A DNA stretch of 64,000 nucleotides from Legionella steelei (GCF_001468005.1 NZ_LNYY01000019.1:775110-839109); one strand, 5' to 3'. Positions 9,732 through 19,918 are shown, numbered from the stretch's first letter. The notes: generated by a model not told the origin, from the letters alone. Numbers and translations: made by a program.

Positions 9732-9865
9732 AAAGTTCTTATTAGGAGTTCGGGCGAATGAGGTATTTTATCATATGTTTTTTGAATCGCAGCTTATTTG
9801 TTGAATTAATGAAGCGAAAAACAAAAAAATTAATCGTTTTCTTAGGCTCACTCTAATAACCTGAA

Positions 9866-9921
9866 AACCTGGTTGCCCCGGATAAGGTCTTTGCCTGCTT
9901 TCGAGACTACTTTAACCAGGT
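9866..9921. terminator. inverted repeat downstream of the gene at 9931-10569
   Basis: ACCTGGTT (9867-9874) and AACCAGGT (9914-9921) form an 8-bp stem around a 39-base GC-rich spacer. It lies between the 3' end of the minus-strand membrane-protein gene and ruvB. The loop is long and there is no clean T-run, so a terminator role is only possible. Confidence 0.3.
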
Positions 9922-9930
9922 ATTTTCGAA

Positions 9931-10569
9931 TTAGTTTGTCATGCCTACTATTTGAGGATAAAGCCCGCCTTGTTGCTGGGTGTCCTCCTCAAATACTTTA
10001 GATGGTTTCTCAGAAGAAGCGGCAACCGGTTTAAAAAACATGATTAAACTTTTTTCTCGGTTAAATTCTTCCTCGACGGGAGCACTCGATTTAAATTCAT
10101 CAACACACTCAAAAAAGTTACTCACTGAGAATATAGCGGCTAAACCAGCGATTGATAATATACCAAGCGCAAAAAATGGATTAACAGCTGCTAGTGGTGC
10201 GGCCATTAGAACACAATAGGAGAAAAAAGCACATGCAAGCCCGGCCCAGAATAATAGCTCTAATGAAGTGAAAATATTCTCAAGAACGATTCCTGTTTTT
10301 TTTAGAGATTTGATGTCCGCCATTTCTTTTAATACGTCACCAGGTATTACCGTTCCACTCTTTATCTCTTCGAGCCCATGAACCAAAAGTTCGTAAGTTT
10401 GTATGCATGCTTCTTCATTTTCTTTATAGTTTGCTTCAATATATAAGTTGTAGTAATACGCTTTAACTGCTTCTAACTCTCTTTTAATTTGTGCATTTAA
10501 TTCCACTCCATGAAATAATGCATCAATTTTTTCATTGCATTTTTGTAAACGCTTTGTTCGATTAGACAT
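9931..10569 (-). CDS. hypothetical membrane protein with two central helices
   Basis: The 212-residue protein has a helical, probably coiled-coil N-terminal half (KRLQKCNEKIDALFHG, then a long Glu/Lys-rich segment to about residue 90) and two closely spaced hydrophobic helices (about 105-125 and 132-150, LLFWAGLACAFFSYCVLMAA and PFFALGILSIAGLAAIFSV). The polar C-terminal tail carries acidic patches (EKPSKVFEEDTQQQGG). This layout, soluble helix plus helical hairpin plus Glu-rich tail, is common among Legionella secreted membrane-targeted proteins. I know no specific family and claim no function. Confidence 0.6.
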   Translation of the reverse strand: MSNRTKRLQKCNEKIDALFHGVELNAQIKRELEAVKAYYYNLYIEANYKENEEACIQTYELLVHGLEEIKSGTVIPGDVLKEMADIKSLKKTGIVLENIFTSLELLFWAGLACAFFSYCVLMAAPLAAVNPFFALGILSIAGLAAIFSVSNFFECVDEFKSSAPVEEEFNREKSLIMFFKPVAASSEKPSKVFEEDTQQQGGLYPQIVGMTN

Positions 10570-10696
10570 AATTCATCCCTTAATTGCGCATAAGAAAAAT
10601 AACATTTAGATTGATCAGTAACTAAACACGTGTTTTATATCATAATTGCTTAAACTATAAAAGATAAGGTATTTTTATCTTCTAAAGTTCTCAATA

Positions 10697-10888
10697 CTAG
10701 AGAAATGATGCGCTCATAGTGCTATCTGAAATTTCTATTTTTGAAGCAGGTATGGTTATATCAGGCTGAAAAAAAGCTATTAAATATCGCTTTCTCATCC
10801 TCCCTATGCAAGAGTGAGTTGATGCCATAAAGTCGTAAAAACTTGTTACGATATTATTAACTAACCGTTCTTTCAAAGCATTAGGCAT
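10697..10888 (-). CDS. short hypothetical ORF
   Basis: A 63-residue frame (MPNALKERLVNNIVTSFYDF...) with AT-rich codons like its neighbours and an AAAGAG stretch upstream at long spacing. No domain is recognisable. It fills an otherwise empty 400-base gap between two minus-strand genes. It could be real or a decayed remnant. Confidence 0.28.
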   Translation of the reverse strand: MPNALKERLVNNIVTSFYDFMASTHSCIGRMRKRYLIAFFQPDITIPASKIEISDSTMSASFL

Positions 10889-10979
10889 GAATGAGCTCTT
10901 TTACTCTATTTAAATAGATAAGTGACTATAAAATAATCAAAAAATATTTTATACCATAATTGTTAGAAGAAAAAAATGA

Positions 10980-11537
10980 TCACAATTGATCTATGGATGC
11001 CATGACTAATTTTCGAGCCCTAAAAATACGAGATCGTACCGTTCCAATAGGGCAATCCATTTTTTTTGCAATGTCTTCATATGATTGCCCATCCAGAATA
11101 TGCATTCCATAACATAAACGTAGCTCATCAGACAAAGTAGAAAGGATTGATTCCAATTGTTCACCAAACTCGATATTAATTAATAAATATTCAGGCGATA
11201 ATTCAACCGAGGGATAATAGTTATCGGCATACTCAGCCTCCATATCCATACGTAAATTGGCTGTACGATAATGATTTTTGATTGTATTTTGGGTAATACG
11301 ATACAACCAGGTAGAAAATTGACTTTTCTCTTTAAAATAATGTAGATAGCGATAGACTTTAATTAATACTTCTTGTGCCAAATCACTAACATTTGCACGA
11401 TCTTGAATATGTAAGTGAATAATTTGCTGTATCTTATTATTATACCGTGACAGTAACAGATTATAAGCCTCCATGCTCCCCTGTCTCGCCAAATTAATTA
11501 AGTCTTCATCGCTATAAGAAGCTTCTTTATTCATCAC
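10980..11537 (-). CDS. rpoE: RpoE-type ECF sigma factor
   Basis: This 185-residue sigma-70-family protein has region 2 (about 20-90; DLAQEVLIKVYRYLHYF and FSTWLYRITQNTIKNHYR) and region 4 (about 130-180; YGMHILDGQSYEDIAKKM, then CPIGTVRSRIFRAR as recognition helix). It resembles group-2 RpoE envelope-stress sigma factors. No rseA- or mucA-like anti-sigma gene is adjacent; the next genes on this strand are ygfX-sdhE upstream and a short ORF downstream. Control must therefore come from elsewhere or differ from the Escherichia pattern. Confidence 0.85.
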   Translation of the reverse strand: MMNKEASYSDEDLINLARQGSMEAYNLLLSRYNNKIQQIIHLHIQDRANVSDLAQEVLIKVYRYLHYFKEKSQFSTWLYRITQNTIKNHYRTANLRMDMEAEYADNYYPSVELSPEYLLINIEFGEQLESILSTLSDELRLCYGMHILDGQSYEDIAKKMDCPIGTVRSRIFRARKLVMASIDQL

Positions 11538-11602
11538 TTCCTCATAATTCCATTATATGAATGACTGTATTTTATTTATATCATATGTATAATTATATAC
11601 CA

Positions 11603-12007
11603 TTAATTTGTTTTAAGATGTAGGAAGCGCAATTGATTGTTTGTAATCTGGTCAAGGAATAAAACAATTCGCTTTTTTTGTCGGTAGCTTTGAAATTCAA
11701 TGAGTAGAAAAAAAGAATTGTGAATAAGAATAGTAGCTTGGGTATACGTTTTTTTATTCCCGCGATAGAGCTCTAAAATCCATCCATTACCTGTAGATTC
11801 TATTTTTTTAATTGATGAGCACGGACTTTGCTTAGACCAATCCATTTTGAGTAACATGATAATACAGCCAAGCAAGAATACTTTAATCAAGAGATATACT
11901 GATGAATAGAGGATTAAAGCAACTGTAATGGAATAAACTACTAAAATTAAACGCAAATAAGTCTTTGACTTTTCGGGTTCAATTGTTATTTCGGATAATA
12001 GTGACAA
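11603..12007 (-). CDS. ygfX: YgfX (CptA)-like membrane protein
   Basis: The 134-residue protein has a polar N-terminus, two adjacent membrane helices (about 20-55) and a small beta-rich soluble domain (WILELYRGNKK...). This matches the YgfX family, which is encoded with sdhE in gammaproteobacteria. The gene overlaps the end of sdhE by 29 bases, a coupling typical of the pair. A toxin role against the cell-division proteins has been proposed for the Escherichia protein; the sequence does not show whether it holds here. Confidence 0.65.
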   Translation of the reverse strand: MSLLSEITIEPEKSKTYLRLILVVYSITVALILYSSVYLLIKVFLLGCIIMLLKMDWSKQSPCSSIKKIESTGNGWILELYRGNKKTYTQATILIHNSFFLLIEFQSYRQKKRIVLFLDQITNNQLRFLHLKTN

Positions 12008-12224
12008 TTTTTTTAAGCTCTTTATCTTGAGGGTCCTCGTGTCCCATCAACCAGGCAAATAGCTCTGGATCAGTACAACTTAATAACGAATTCAACGCAT
12101 CGAGCTCTTGTGGAGTCAATTGCTCAAGTTTGTGTTCGAGAAACTGGTGTAAAATAAGATCCAACTCCAGCATACCTCGGCGGCAGTGCCATTCAATTCT
12201 TGCTTTTTCTTTGGGATCCAACAT
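11979..12224 (-). CDS. sdhE: SdhE, flavinylation factor for succinate dehydrogenase
   Basis: This 81-residue all-helical protein has the conserved RRGMLELD motif (the RGxxE motif required for FAD attachment to SdhA) and a C-terminal LFAWLMGHEDPQD helix, typical of SdhE/CptB/YgfY. It overlaps ygfX by 29 bases, and ygfZ diverges on the other strand upstream. The ygfZ-sdhE-ygfX neighbourhood is conserved in gammaproteobacteria. Confidence 0.9.
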   Translation of the reverse strand: MLDPKEKARIEWHCRRGMLELDLILHQFLEHKLEQLTPQELDALNSLLSCTDPELFAWLMGHEDPQDKELKKIVTIIRNNN

Positions 12225-12410
12225 GGCATATCTCTTTTACGAATGAAGCTACGAGTAAATGATACACTACTGACTTTATAAACGGAAATCATTAACCTTG
12301 ATATTTACAACGCTACTATGGCGAGTTCAAAAAATCAGATACACTCTGCAAAATTTCAATTGGACAGTTATTCGCTTCTGGGCGTAACTTTTATTTTCAG
12401 GCTGACAATA

Positions 12411-13394
12411 ATGAGTAAAATTTTTACATACCCAATTAATAATAGAACATTAACAACCTTTCAAAACTTGGAAAACGAGTTAATATTACTGCCCCAAAAA
12501 AATTATTTATTTGATTTGTCTTATCTGGATGTTATTGATGTCGTGGGGGATAAAGCCATTGAGTTTCTTCAAGGCCAATTAACTTGCGACTTAAATACCA
12601 TATCCGACATCCAAATGATTCAAGGTGCCCAATGTAATCTTAAAGGACGAATTCTTGCATTAATGGATGTTATTAATTGGCAAGGCGTTAAGTTAATTCT
12701 CCCTAAAGATTTACAAGAGGCGACTATTAATTCATTAAATAAATACGCTTTACTTTCTCGCGTTTCGCTTAAAACGAACTCCCACTTCCATCTCTTTGGA
12801 TTTTATTTACAAAATCAAAAAGACATTATTCCTGACACCGAGTTTTTCCCAAATACACTTTATTCTCAAACCTATAATGCGCGTTCTTGTTGCTATCATT
12901 TAGGGAATGGATTCTATGTTTTTCTAGTTTTAGCCGAAGACGCACAAGAGATACAACAACGCTTTATGGACAAAGAACAGTTTCTTGGTTCTTTGACCTG
13001 GCACACCTTAAGACTATCTCACAAACAGATAGAAATTTATCCTGAATCTCGAGGTCTATTTTTACCACATAGACTTGATCTACAACAAACACCATACGTT
13101 AGTTTCAATAAAGGTTGCTATAAGGGACAAGAAATTATTGCACGAATGCATTATAAAGCGACTTTAAAACACCAAATGAACATTTATAAAATTAAAACAG
13201 AACAAAAAATTTATTCCGGACAAAAAATACTAAATCAATCTGAAGGAGCAGAACTCGGTGAGCTGATTGATTTTTCAATTCTTGGACCTGAACAGTATTT
13301 AATTGCGGTAAGTATACTAAAAGAAACCAATCGCACCGTTTTTCTTGAAGGGCATAATCAATCAGTAGAATTGACAGACATAAATGCTAAATAA
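12411..13394 (+). CDS. ygfZ: YgfZ, folate-binding Fe-S cluster protein
   Basis: The protein has about 327 residues from the ATG at 12411, which I prefer to the frame's first ATG at 12318 because homology of the family starts near YPINNRTLTTFQ; the 31-residue extension looks non-coding. The family signature KGCYKGQEIIARMHYK is intact, including its cysteine. YgfZ is a GcvT-like tetrahydrofolate-binding protein that helps assembly or repair of certain iron-sulfur enzymes. It diverges from sdhE-ygfX. Confidence 0.9.
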   Translation: MSKIFTYPINNRTLTTFQNLENELILLPQKNYLFDLSYLDVIDVVGDKAIEFLQGQLTCDLNTISDIQMIQGAQCNLKGRILALMDVINWQGVKLILPKDLQEATINSLNKYALLSRVSLKTNSHFHLFGFYLQNQKDIIPDTEFFPNTLYSQTYNARSCCYHLGNGFYVFLVLAEDAQEIQQRFMDKEQFLGSLTWHTLRLSHKQIEIYPESRGLFLPHRLDLQQTPYVSFNKGCYKGQEIIARMHYKATLKHQMNIYKIKTEQKIYSGQKILNQSEGAELGELIDFSILGPEQYLIAVSILKETNRTVFLEGHNQSVELTDINAK

Positions 13395-13395
13395 G

Positions 13396-13425
13396 ATGTA
13401 GGTTGAGTCTTGGCCCAACCTACAT
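13396..13425. terminator. bidirectional hairpin between ygfZ and the glutamate dehydrogenase gene
   Basis: ATGTAGGTTG and CAACCTACAT form a perfect 10-bp stem with a 10-base loop just after the ygfZ stop. A second hairpin (CCTGGCTG/CAGCCAGG, 13454-13470) lies next to the glutamate dehydrogenase stop. Both sit between convergent genes. Neither has a long T-run. Confidence 0.5.
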
Positions 13426-13481
13426 AAACTCAGGAGTGATAACAAATAGTGTTCCTGGCTGGCAGCCAGGCTACAGATATA

Positions 13482-16400
13482 TTAGGCTTCTTGCTCCGCT
13501 AATGCATAGGATTGCAAAGTAGTTTGCGTGAGATCCAGTAACTCTCTGATTGCGACAAAGAACATGGTGTAGTTCAGCACCGTACTCGCTTTCAGATCAG
13601 CCAAAATATAGCGCCAGCGCTGAATTAACGCACGATGAGCCTCTCCCCAAGAAACAAGACGTGCTTGGAAATCGGGGTTATCTCCATCATAGTTAATCAG
13701 TCCAGCAGTGAGTTGACGTTGTTGCCAATCCAAATCATCTCGTAAAGCTTCTCTAGATAAAGACTCCCAATGATTCTCGCTTGGATGTATAATAATTTGT
13801 TTTCTTATCCAGGCCAGATCTAAGAACTCGCCAATTCCGAAATAAATTTCAGCAACCTGAGCTACTTTCATATTTTTCTTGTGAGCGATTTCTATAATAT
13901 CCGTTGCAGCAAACAAACCACGAGTTACGGTTAACTCATGAGCTAAAGCTGGAGGAATATCCTCGTCAATAAGCTCTTGATAATGCTCTGCATATTTTGC
14001 TCGTCGTTCTTCATTTAAAATAGCTGGGACTGACATCTTCAGCTCAGTAACGCCTTGTGCATAAAGTTTTACAACTTCAGAAATATCCACAGATCGGCGT
14101 TGACTACGCAAGAACCAGCGTGTAATGCGTCGTGCTAATCTGGAATAAAGCATCATCATTTCTATTTGTTTTTTGGCGCTAACCTTAGTACCCAGTTCTT
14201 CGATTTGCCTCCAAACAGATTCCAAATTAAGCACTGAACGAGTGATTATGTATGCTCTTACAATGGCTGAAACTGGAGCTCCAGTTTCATCTTGCAATCT
14301 GAAGACATAAGTAAACCCCATTTCGTTTACTATGATATTGCTTAAGCGGGTTGCGATAATTTCTCTTCTTAGTGGATGAGATTGCATTTGCTTGCTAAAT
14401 CGCTCTTGTAAAGGCTTAGGAAACGAACTAATTAAAAATTGCGTCATGTAGCTTTCTTCAGGAACACCTGAAGCCAGAATTTGCTCCTTCAGAATTGTTT
14501 TGCTGTAACACATCAATACAGCAATACTCGGACGCATCAAACCTTTACCCATCAACTTACGTTCTAAAATGACTTTATCATCTGGCAAATACTCCAGATT
14601 ACGATCAATTTTTCCTGATCGCTCTAATTCACTGATATAACGACTTTGCAAATCCAAAGCTTGCAGCGGCTGTGATGCAGACAAGCTAATTGCTCGTGTT
14701 TGTAAGAAATTGTCACGAAGTACCAATTTACTTACTTCATCAGTCATTTCAATTAACAATTCATTGCGTTGTTTTGGAGTCAAATCACCAACTGCAACAA
14801 TACCATTAAGTAGAATCTTAATATTTACTTCTTTATCAGAGCAATTAACACCGCCAGAGTTATCAATGAAATCGGTAAATACCAGCCCACCATTTAGTGA
14901 GTATTCAACACGCGCCAACTGTGTTAGTCCTAAGTTACCGCCCTCACCCACAACCTTGCAACGTAATTGTTTTGCGTTAACTCTCGTTGCATCGTTGGTT
15001 CGATCACCAACATTCGCATTTGATTCCGTGCTGGCCTTAACATAAGTACCTATTCCTGCACTCCAAAGTAAGTCAACCTTAGCTTTCAAAATTGCTTTAA
15101 TTAACTCATTTGGCTCAATTTCAGTCTGTTTAATTCCGAAAGCTGCTTGCATTTCTTTACTGACTGGAATTGATTTGGCATTACGGTTAAAGACCCCGCC
15201 GCCCTTGGAAATAAGTTTTTTATCATAATCGGTCCAATTGGAACGAGGTAAATGAAATAAACGCTCACGTTCTGTATAGCTGGCTTCTGCATCTGGAGTT
15301 GGGTCAATAAAAATATGGACATGGTTAAAGGCACCAATTAACTTGATGTGTTTTGACAACAACATGCCATTACCGAAAACATCACCGGCCATATCTCCAA
15401 TACCAACCACAGTGAAATCATTATTGGCTATATCCATATCCATTTCATAGAAATGACGCTTCACTGATTCCCATGCACCTTTAGCAGTAATTCCCATTTT
15501 CTTATGGTCATAACCGATTGAACCACCTGATGCAAACGCATCACCTAACCAAAAACCATATTCTAATGAAATGGCATTGGCAAGATCAGAAAACGTTGCG
15601 GTACCTTTATCGGCAGCAACCACAAGATAAGGATCATCTTCATCAAAACAGATAACATTCTCAGGTTTGACAACCTTACCTTCAACATAGTTATCAGTAA
15701 TATCCAGAAGCCCACGAATAAATAATTGATAACAGCCTATTCCTTCAGCCATTATTTCTTCACGTGTGCCATTTACTGGCAGCAACTTAGGAACAAATCC
15801 ACCTTTAGCACCACTAGGTACAATTACTGAATTTTTTACTTGTTGTGCTTTCATCAAACCAAGTATTTCTGTACGAAAATCTTCTCTGCGGTCAGACCAA
15901 CGCAAACCACCGCGAGCTACCTTGCCACAACGTAAATGAACTCCTTCGAAGCGTGGAGAGTAAACAAAGATTTCAAACATCGGATGTGGCTTTGGCACAC
16001 CAGGAATAATCTTACTGTTTAGCTTAAGAGAAATATAGGGCTTATGATGTCCATCAGCGTTTAATTGGTAAAAATTGGTACGCAATGTGGCGCTGATAGC
16101 ATGAATGTACTGTCTAATTATCTTATCTTCGTCAAGATTTGATACGGTATCAAGATCGGCCAATATTTCGATGGATAAATCGGTAAAACGATCTTCTCGA
16201 TTGGGATCATCAACAGGATTGCAACGAATTTCAAACAATCGCACTAACTTTTTAGCAATGGCAACATTATTATTGAGCGCCATTTCCATATAATCTTGGC
16301 TAAAGGTAATTCCAATTTGTTTAAAATACTTAGCATAAGTACGTAAAACAGCTACCTCACGCCAATTAAGACCCGCTGCCAAAACAAGTTGATTAAATCC

Positions 16401-18359
16401 ATCATTTTCAGCTTGTCCAAACCAAACTTTGGCAAATGCATTCTGGAATAATTCTTTAATTTCATCCAAATCAAATTCAATTGGCTTATTATATTGCATG
16501 GCAAATTCATTAATCCAAGCAACTTTACCATCCTCAAATTTTAATGGGTATGGACGTTCACTAATCGCACGTAAACCTAATTTTTCCAATATTGGCAAAA
16601 CATCAGATAGAGGTATGGTTGTATCATGTTGATACACTTTTAATCTAAAACTATTTTCTGATTCATCTAAAGGCTTATAAAAATTAATGCCTAATGTATG
16701 TTCTGGGGTAAGTAATTCTATATGTTTAATGTCATAGACCGCTGTTCTTGCAGAAAAAACATCACTATAAGCAATAGGAAATGCATTTTTATAACGAGCG
16801 TAGAGGCTATTTGCTTGTTCCTCTCCATACGCCTCATTTAGATGGGTTTGTAAATCATCTGTCCAAGAGCGCCCTGCATCAATCAATTTTTTTTCAATTT
16901 CTTTTAAATCATACTCAAATGGCAAATTCGGATTAATTTTAATAATAAAATGAACACGTGCTAGTACCGATTCGGTAAATTGAGTTGAATAAGTGGTCTC
17001 AATTGAATTAAAACTCTCATCGAGAATTTTCTTCATCGCCATTCTTAATTCAGTATTAATTCGGTCTTTAGGAACATATACCAAGCATGAGACAAAGCGT
17101 CGATAAACATCAACGCGTGCGAATAAACGAATACGCTTTCTGTCTTGCATGTAAAAAATACCCATTGCAATTTCCAGAACTTCGTCTTCTGTTCCTTGAA
17201 TCAAATCATCTCGTGGTAATGTTTCAAGAATATTTAACAACACTTTACCCGCATGACTGCGTGGATTTAATTTAGAATTTTCCATAATGAGCGCTACCTT
17301 ACGTCTCAAGAATGGAATTTGTTTGGGGTTAGTATGATAAGCCGCAGAAGTATAAAGACCAATGATTCTTCGTTCACCAATCACTTTCCCTTGAGCATTA
17401 AATCGCTTAATTCCGATATAATCTGTGTAAGCATCACGATGAACGCTTGCTAATGTATTAGTTTTTGAAGTAACTAAGATGCGGGGAGACATGGTAAATT
17501 CACGTGCTTCAGGTGACATTGCAGAAATGCTACGCGTCATTGATTTAGTCACACTCTCACGTAGAAGCCCTAAACCAGTATTAGGAACAGCTTGTAGCAC
17601 TGTTTCTTTACCCTTTTCTACTAATTCATAATCCCTCATTCCTAAAAAAGTGAAATGATGGTCTTCAATCCAATGTAAAAATGCCTTGGTCTCTTCTACC
17701 TCATCCAAATCAAGCACAGAAGATACTTTATCAATTTCTGTAATTGCTTCTCGAACTTCAGCACGCATTTTCTCCCAATCTTCAAAAACAACGCGATTAT
17801 CTTCAAGAGCACGTTCACATCCTTTGTGTAATTCTTCAAGCACCTTAGGATCTGTTTGTCGATCAATTTCAAGGAATATAGGCGCTTCATGAATCACGCC
17901 TTTTTCATCTAACATTTGAGTCCGAGGCAAAATTTCACAAATTCGATTTTCTTTATCTCTTTTAACGCGAATTCCACCCATATGGATAGTAAGATGAGAG
18001 GATAATCCCATTCTATGGATTACCAAACGAATTGAATCGACCAAAAATGGCATATCATCACAAATCACTTCGATTACTGTATGTGTTGTTTGCCATCCAT
18101 GACGTTCATAATCTGGATTATAGATTCTAATTTTTGTTTCATGAGGTGCGCGCTCATGAATCAATGACCAAAAATTTACTACAGCACCGTATAGATCATC
18201 TGTAGTCCATGCACTCAGATCTTCCATAGCTACAGTGCCATACAACTGTTTGGCAAATTCGGCGCAAAACTCGGTTTGCTCACCTACCATAGAACTTCTA
18301 ATTCTATCCACAATGGCTTCAATTAATACGTCTTTACCCTCTTCAAATTTATAAGACAT
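13482..18359 (-). CDS. gdhB: NAD-specific glutamate dehydrogenase, large 180-kDa type
   Basis: The 1625-residue length is typical of the large class of NAD-dependent glutamate dehydrogenase. The N-terminal half is the ACT/PAS-like regulatory region. The catalytic part includes VARGGLRWSDRREDFRTE and PSGAKGGFVPK (catalytic lysine, near residue 850), and a dinucleotide-binding region follows (GIGDMAGDVFGNGM, later VGEGGNLGLTQLAR). It deaminates glutamate to 2-oxoglutarate, feeding the TCA cycle of an amino-acid-using organism. A GAGGT site lies 8 bases before the ATG. It is monocistronic. Opposite-strand frames within it are shadows. Confidence 0.95.
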   Translation of the reverse strand: MSYKFEEGKDVLIEAIVDRIRSSMVGEQTEFCAEFAKQLYGTVAMEDLSAWTTDDLYGAVVNFWSLIHERAPHETKIRIYNPDYERHGWQTTHTVIEVICDDMPFLVDSIRLVIHRMGLSSHLTIHMGGIRVKRDKENRICEILPRTQMLDEKGVIHEAPIFLEIDRQTDPKVLEELHKGCERALEDNRVVFEDWEKMRAEVREAITEIDKVSSVLDLDEVEETKAFLHWIEDHHFTFLGMRDYELVEKGKETVLQAVPNTGLGLLRESVTKSMTRSISAMSPEAREFTMSPRILVTSKTNTLASVHRDAYTDYIGIKRFNAQGKVIGERRIIGLYTSAAYHTNPKQIPFLRRKVALIMENSKLNPRSHAGKVLLNILETLPRDDLIQGTEDEVLEIAMGIFYMQDRKRIRLFARVDVYRRFVSCLVYVPKDRINTELRMAMKKILDESFNSIETTYSTQFTESVLARVHFIIKINPNLPFEYDLKEIEKKLIDAGRSWTDDLQTHLNEAYGEEQANSLYARYKNAFPIAYSDVFSARTAVYDIKHIELLTPEHTLGINFYKPLDESENSFRLKVYQHDTTIPLSDVLPILEKLGLRAISERPYPLKFEDGKVAWINEFAMQYNKPIEFDLDEIKELFQNAFAKVWFGQAENDGFNQLVLAAGLNWREVAVLRTYAKYFKQIGITFSQDYMEMALNNNVAIAKKLVRLFEIRCNPVDDPNREDRFTDLSIEILADLDTVSNLDEDKIIRQYIHAISATLRTNFYQLNADGHHKPYISLKLNSKIIPGVPKPHPMFEIFVYSPRFEGVHLRCGKVARGGLRWSDRREDFRTEILGLMKAQQVKNSVIVPSGAKGGFVPKLLPVNGTREEIMAEGIGCYQLFIRGLLDITDNYVEGKVVKPENVICFDEDDPYLVVAADKGTATFSDLANAISLEYGFWLGDAFASGGSIGYDHKKMGITAKGAWESVKRHFYEMDMDIANNDFTVVGIGDMAGDVFGNGMLLSKHIKLIGAFNHVHIFIDPTPDAEASYTERERLFHLPRSNWTDYDKKLISKGGGVFNRNAKSIPVSKEMQAAFGIKQTEIEPNELIKAILKAKVDLLWSAGIGTYVKASTESNANVGDRTNDATRVNAKQLRCKVVGEGGNLGLTQLARVEYSLNGGLVFTDFIDNSGGVNCSDKEVNIKILLNGIVAVGDLTPKQRNELLIEMTDEVSKLVLRDNFLQTRAISLSASQPLQALDLQSRYISELERSGKIDRNLEYLPDDKVILERKLMGKGLMRPSIAVLMCYSKTILKEQILASGVPEESYMTQFLISSFPKPLQERFSKQMQSHPLRREIIATRLSNIIVNEMGFTYVFRLQDETGAPVSAIVRAYIITRSVLNLESVWRQIEELGTKVSAKKQIEMMMLYSRLARRITRWFLRSQRRSVDISEVVKLYAQGVTELKMSVPAILNEERRAKYAEHYQELIDEDIPPALAHELTVTRGLFAATDIIEIAHKKNMKVAQVAEIYFGIGEFLDLAWIRKQIIIHPSENHWESLSREALRDDLDWQQRQLTAGLINYDGDNPDFQARLVSWGEAHRALIQRWRYILADLKASTVLNYTMFFVAIRELLDLTQTTLQSYALAEQEA

Positions 18360-18429
18360 TGTTGCTTTACCTCGTCGATTTTGCCTCAGCCCTACAGCGA
18401 GAATTATTGTTTAAAAAATAAATAACCAA

Positions 18430-18484
18430 GCCACTCTCACCAAAACAGTAAATATACTATTAGGTGGGAGTGGCTCAAAAAATT
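18430..18484 (-). terminator. long-stem terminator downstream of the aldehyde dehydrogenase gene
   Basis: GCCACTCTCACC (18430-18441) and GGTGGGAGTGGC (18473-18484) pair over 12 positions with one wobble. Read on the minus strand the stem is followed by TTGGTTATTTATTTTTT, a T-rich tail. It lies after the aldehyde dehydrogenase stop (18545) and before the glutamate dehydrogenase start. The loop of about 31 bases is longer than usual. Confidence 0.55.
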
Positions 18485-18544
18485 ATGCTGTATTAAGTAC
18501 ATGATGCCTCCTACTTCAAAAGTAGGAAACAACAAACCTTAATA

Positions 18545-19918
18545 TCATGAATCACTAATCGCTATGGTTTTAGTATTTACAAATTCCAATATACCTTCCC
18601 TTGATAATTCACGACCATAGCCTGATTCTTTTATTCCGCCAAATGGTAATCTGGGATCAGAAGCCACAAAAGCATTAACGAAACACGCCCCTGCCTCTAT
18701 TTCATGAGTAGCTATATGCTCCCCCCTGTCCAAATCACGAGTAAACACAGCGGCTCCTAAGCCATATTGGCTTTGATTTGCATAAGCAATACCTTCTTTC
18801 TCATCATTGGCTGTGATAATCGCAATAACAGGGCCAAATAACTCTTCATCAAAAGCAGGCATACCTGGTGTCACTTGAGTTAGCAGTGTTGGCGGATAAT
18901 AAAAACCTTTTCCTTCCGGAATTATACCACCTAGCAATAATTTAGCACCTTGTTTCAGTGATTTTTCTACTTGAATTTGTAAGTTTTCACGCAAATCTAA
19001 ACGGGCTAATGGACCAAGCTTAGTTTCCGAATCAAGTGGATCACCCATTTTAAACGCGGATACATGTTCCGTTATTTTTTGTACCAATTCTTTTTCAGCT
19101 GATTTTAAAACGATGATGCGCTTAGCTGCAATACAGACTTGTCCAGAATTATTAAGTCTTGAATTGACAATACACTCTGCTGCCAAATCAAGATCGGCGT
19201 CCTCAAGAACAAGATATGGATCGCTTCCGCCAAGCTCTAGCACCGATTTTTTTAAAAATTTTCCTGCATGACTCGCAACAGCACTGCCTGCACGTCCACT
19301 ACCCGTCAAGGTAACTGCAATAACATGAGGATGTTCTATAATTTTAGCCGCCCCATCATTATCAACAACTAAATGTTGAAAGAGGTGCTTCGGAAAACCT
19401 GCTTCTAAAAATAATTCCTCTATTTTGTTTCCTGTTCCAGTTGAAATAGGTGCGTGTTTTAAAACTGCTGCATTTCCAGCCATAATAGTAGGGACGGCAA
19501 AACGGAAAACCTGCCAAAATGGAAAATTCCATGGCATGATTGCAAAAACGATTCCGAGTGGTAGATGGCATACTTTTGCCTTCTTCATCTCAGTTTGAAC
19601 TATTTTGGGCGCAAGGTATTCTTCTGCGTGTTCTGCATAATACTCACATAACCAAGCGCATTTATTAATTTCTGCTCTACTCGCAGTAATAGGTTTACCC
19701 ATTTCGGTCGACATTAAACGCGCCAACTCATCTACTTTTGATTTTAAAAGTTGTGCAAGTTGCAACATTAAAGTTTTTCTTTTACTAAAAGGAGTTTTTC
19801 TCCACGTCAAATACACCTCATGCCCTTTGTTAATTAACTCATGGGCTTCCTGCTCATTGAGACAATCATAGCTTTGTAGAATTTGTTCCGTTGCAGGATT
19901 TACAGTTTGAATTTTCAT
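18545..19918 (-). CDS. succinate-semialdehyde dehydrogenase-like aldehyde dehydrogenase (Sad/YneI type)
   Basis: The 457-residue aldehyde dehydrogenase has the NAD(P)-binding core with IMPWNFPFWQV, the catalytic glutamate in LELGGSDPYLV and the catalytic cysteine in NSGQVCIAAKR. The short N-terminus and the LELGGSDP and LGPLARLDLR stretches resemble the Sad (YneI) subgroup rather than GabD. It would oxidise succinate semialdehyde to succinate, feeding the TCA cycle. It is a single gene with its own terminator. Exact substrate is inferred. Confidence 0.8.
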   Translation of the reverse strand: MKIQTVNPATEQILQSYDCLNEQEAHELINKGHEVYLTWRKTPFSKRKTLMLQLAQLLKSKVDELARLMSTEMGKPITASRAEINKCAWLCEYYAEHAEEYLAPKIVQTEMKKAKVCHLPLGIVFAIMPWNFPFWQVFRFAVPTIMAGNAAVLKHAPISTGTGNKIEELFLEAGFPKHLFQHLVVDNDGAAKIIEHPHVIAVTLTGSGRAGSAVASHAGKFLKKSVLELGGSDPYLVLEDADLDLAAECIVNSRLNNSGQVCIAAKRIIVLKSAEKELVQKITEHVSAFKMGDPLDSETKLGPLARLDLRENLQIQVEKSLKQGAKLLLGGIIPEGKGFYYPPTLLTQVTPGMPAFDEELFGPVIAIITANDEKEGIAYANQSQYGLGAAVFTRDLDRGEHIATHEIEAGACFVNAFVASDPRLPFGGIKESGYGRELSREGILEFVNTKTIAISDS

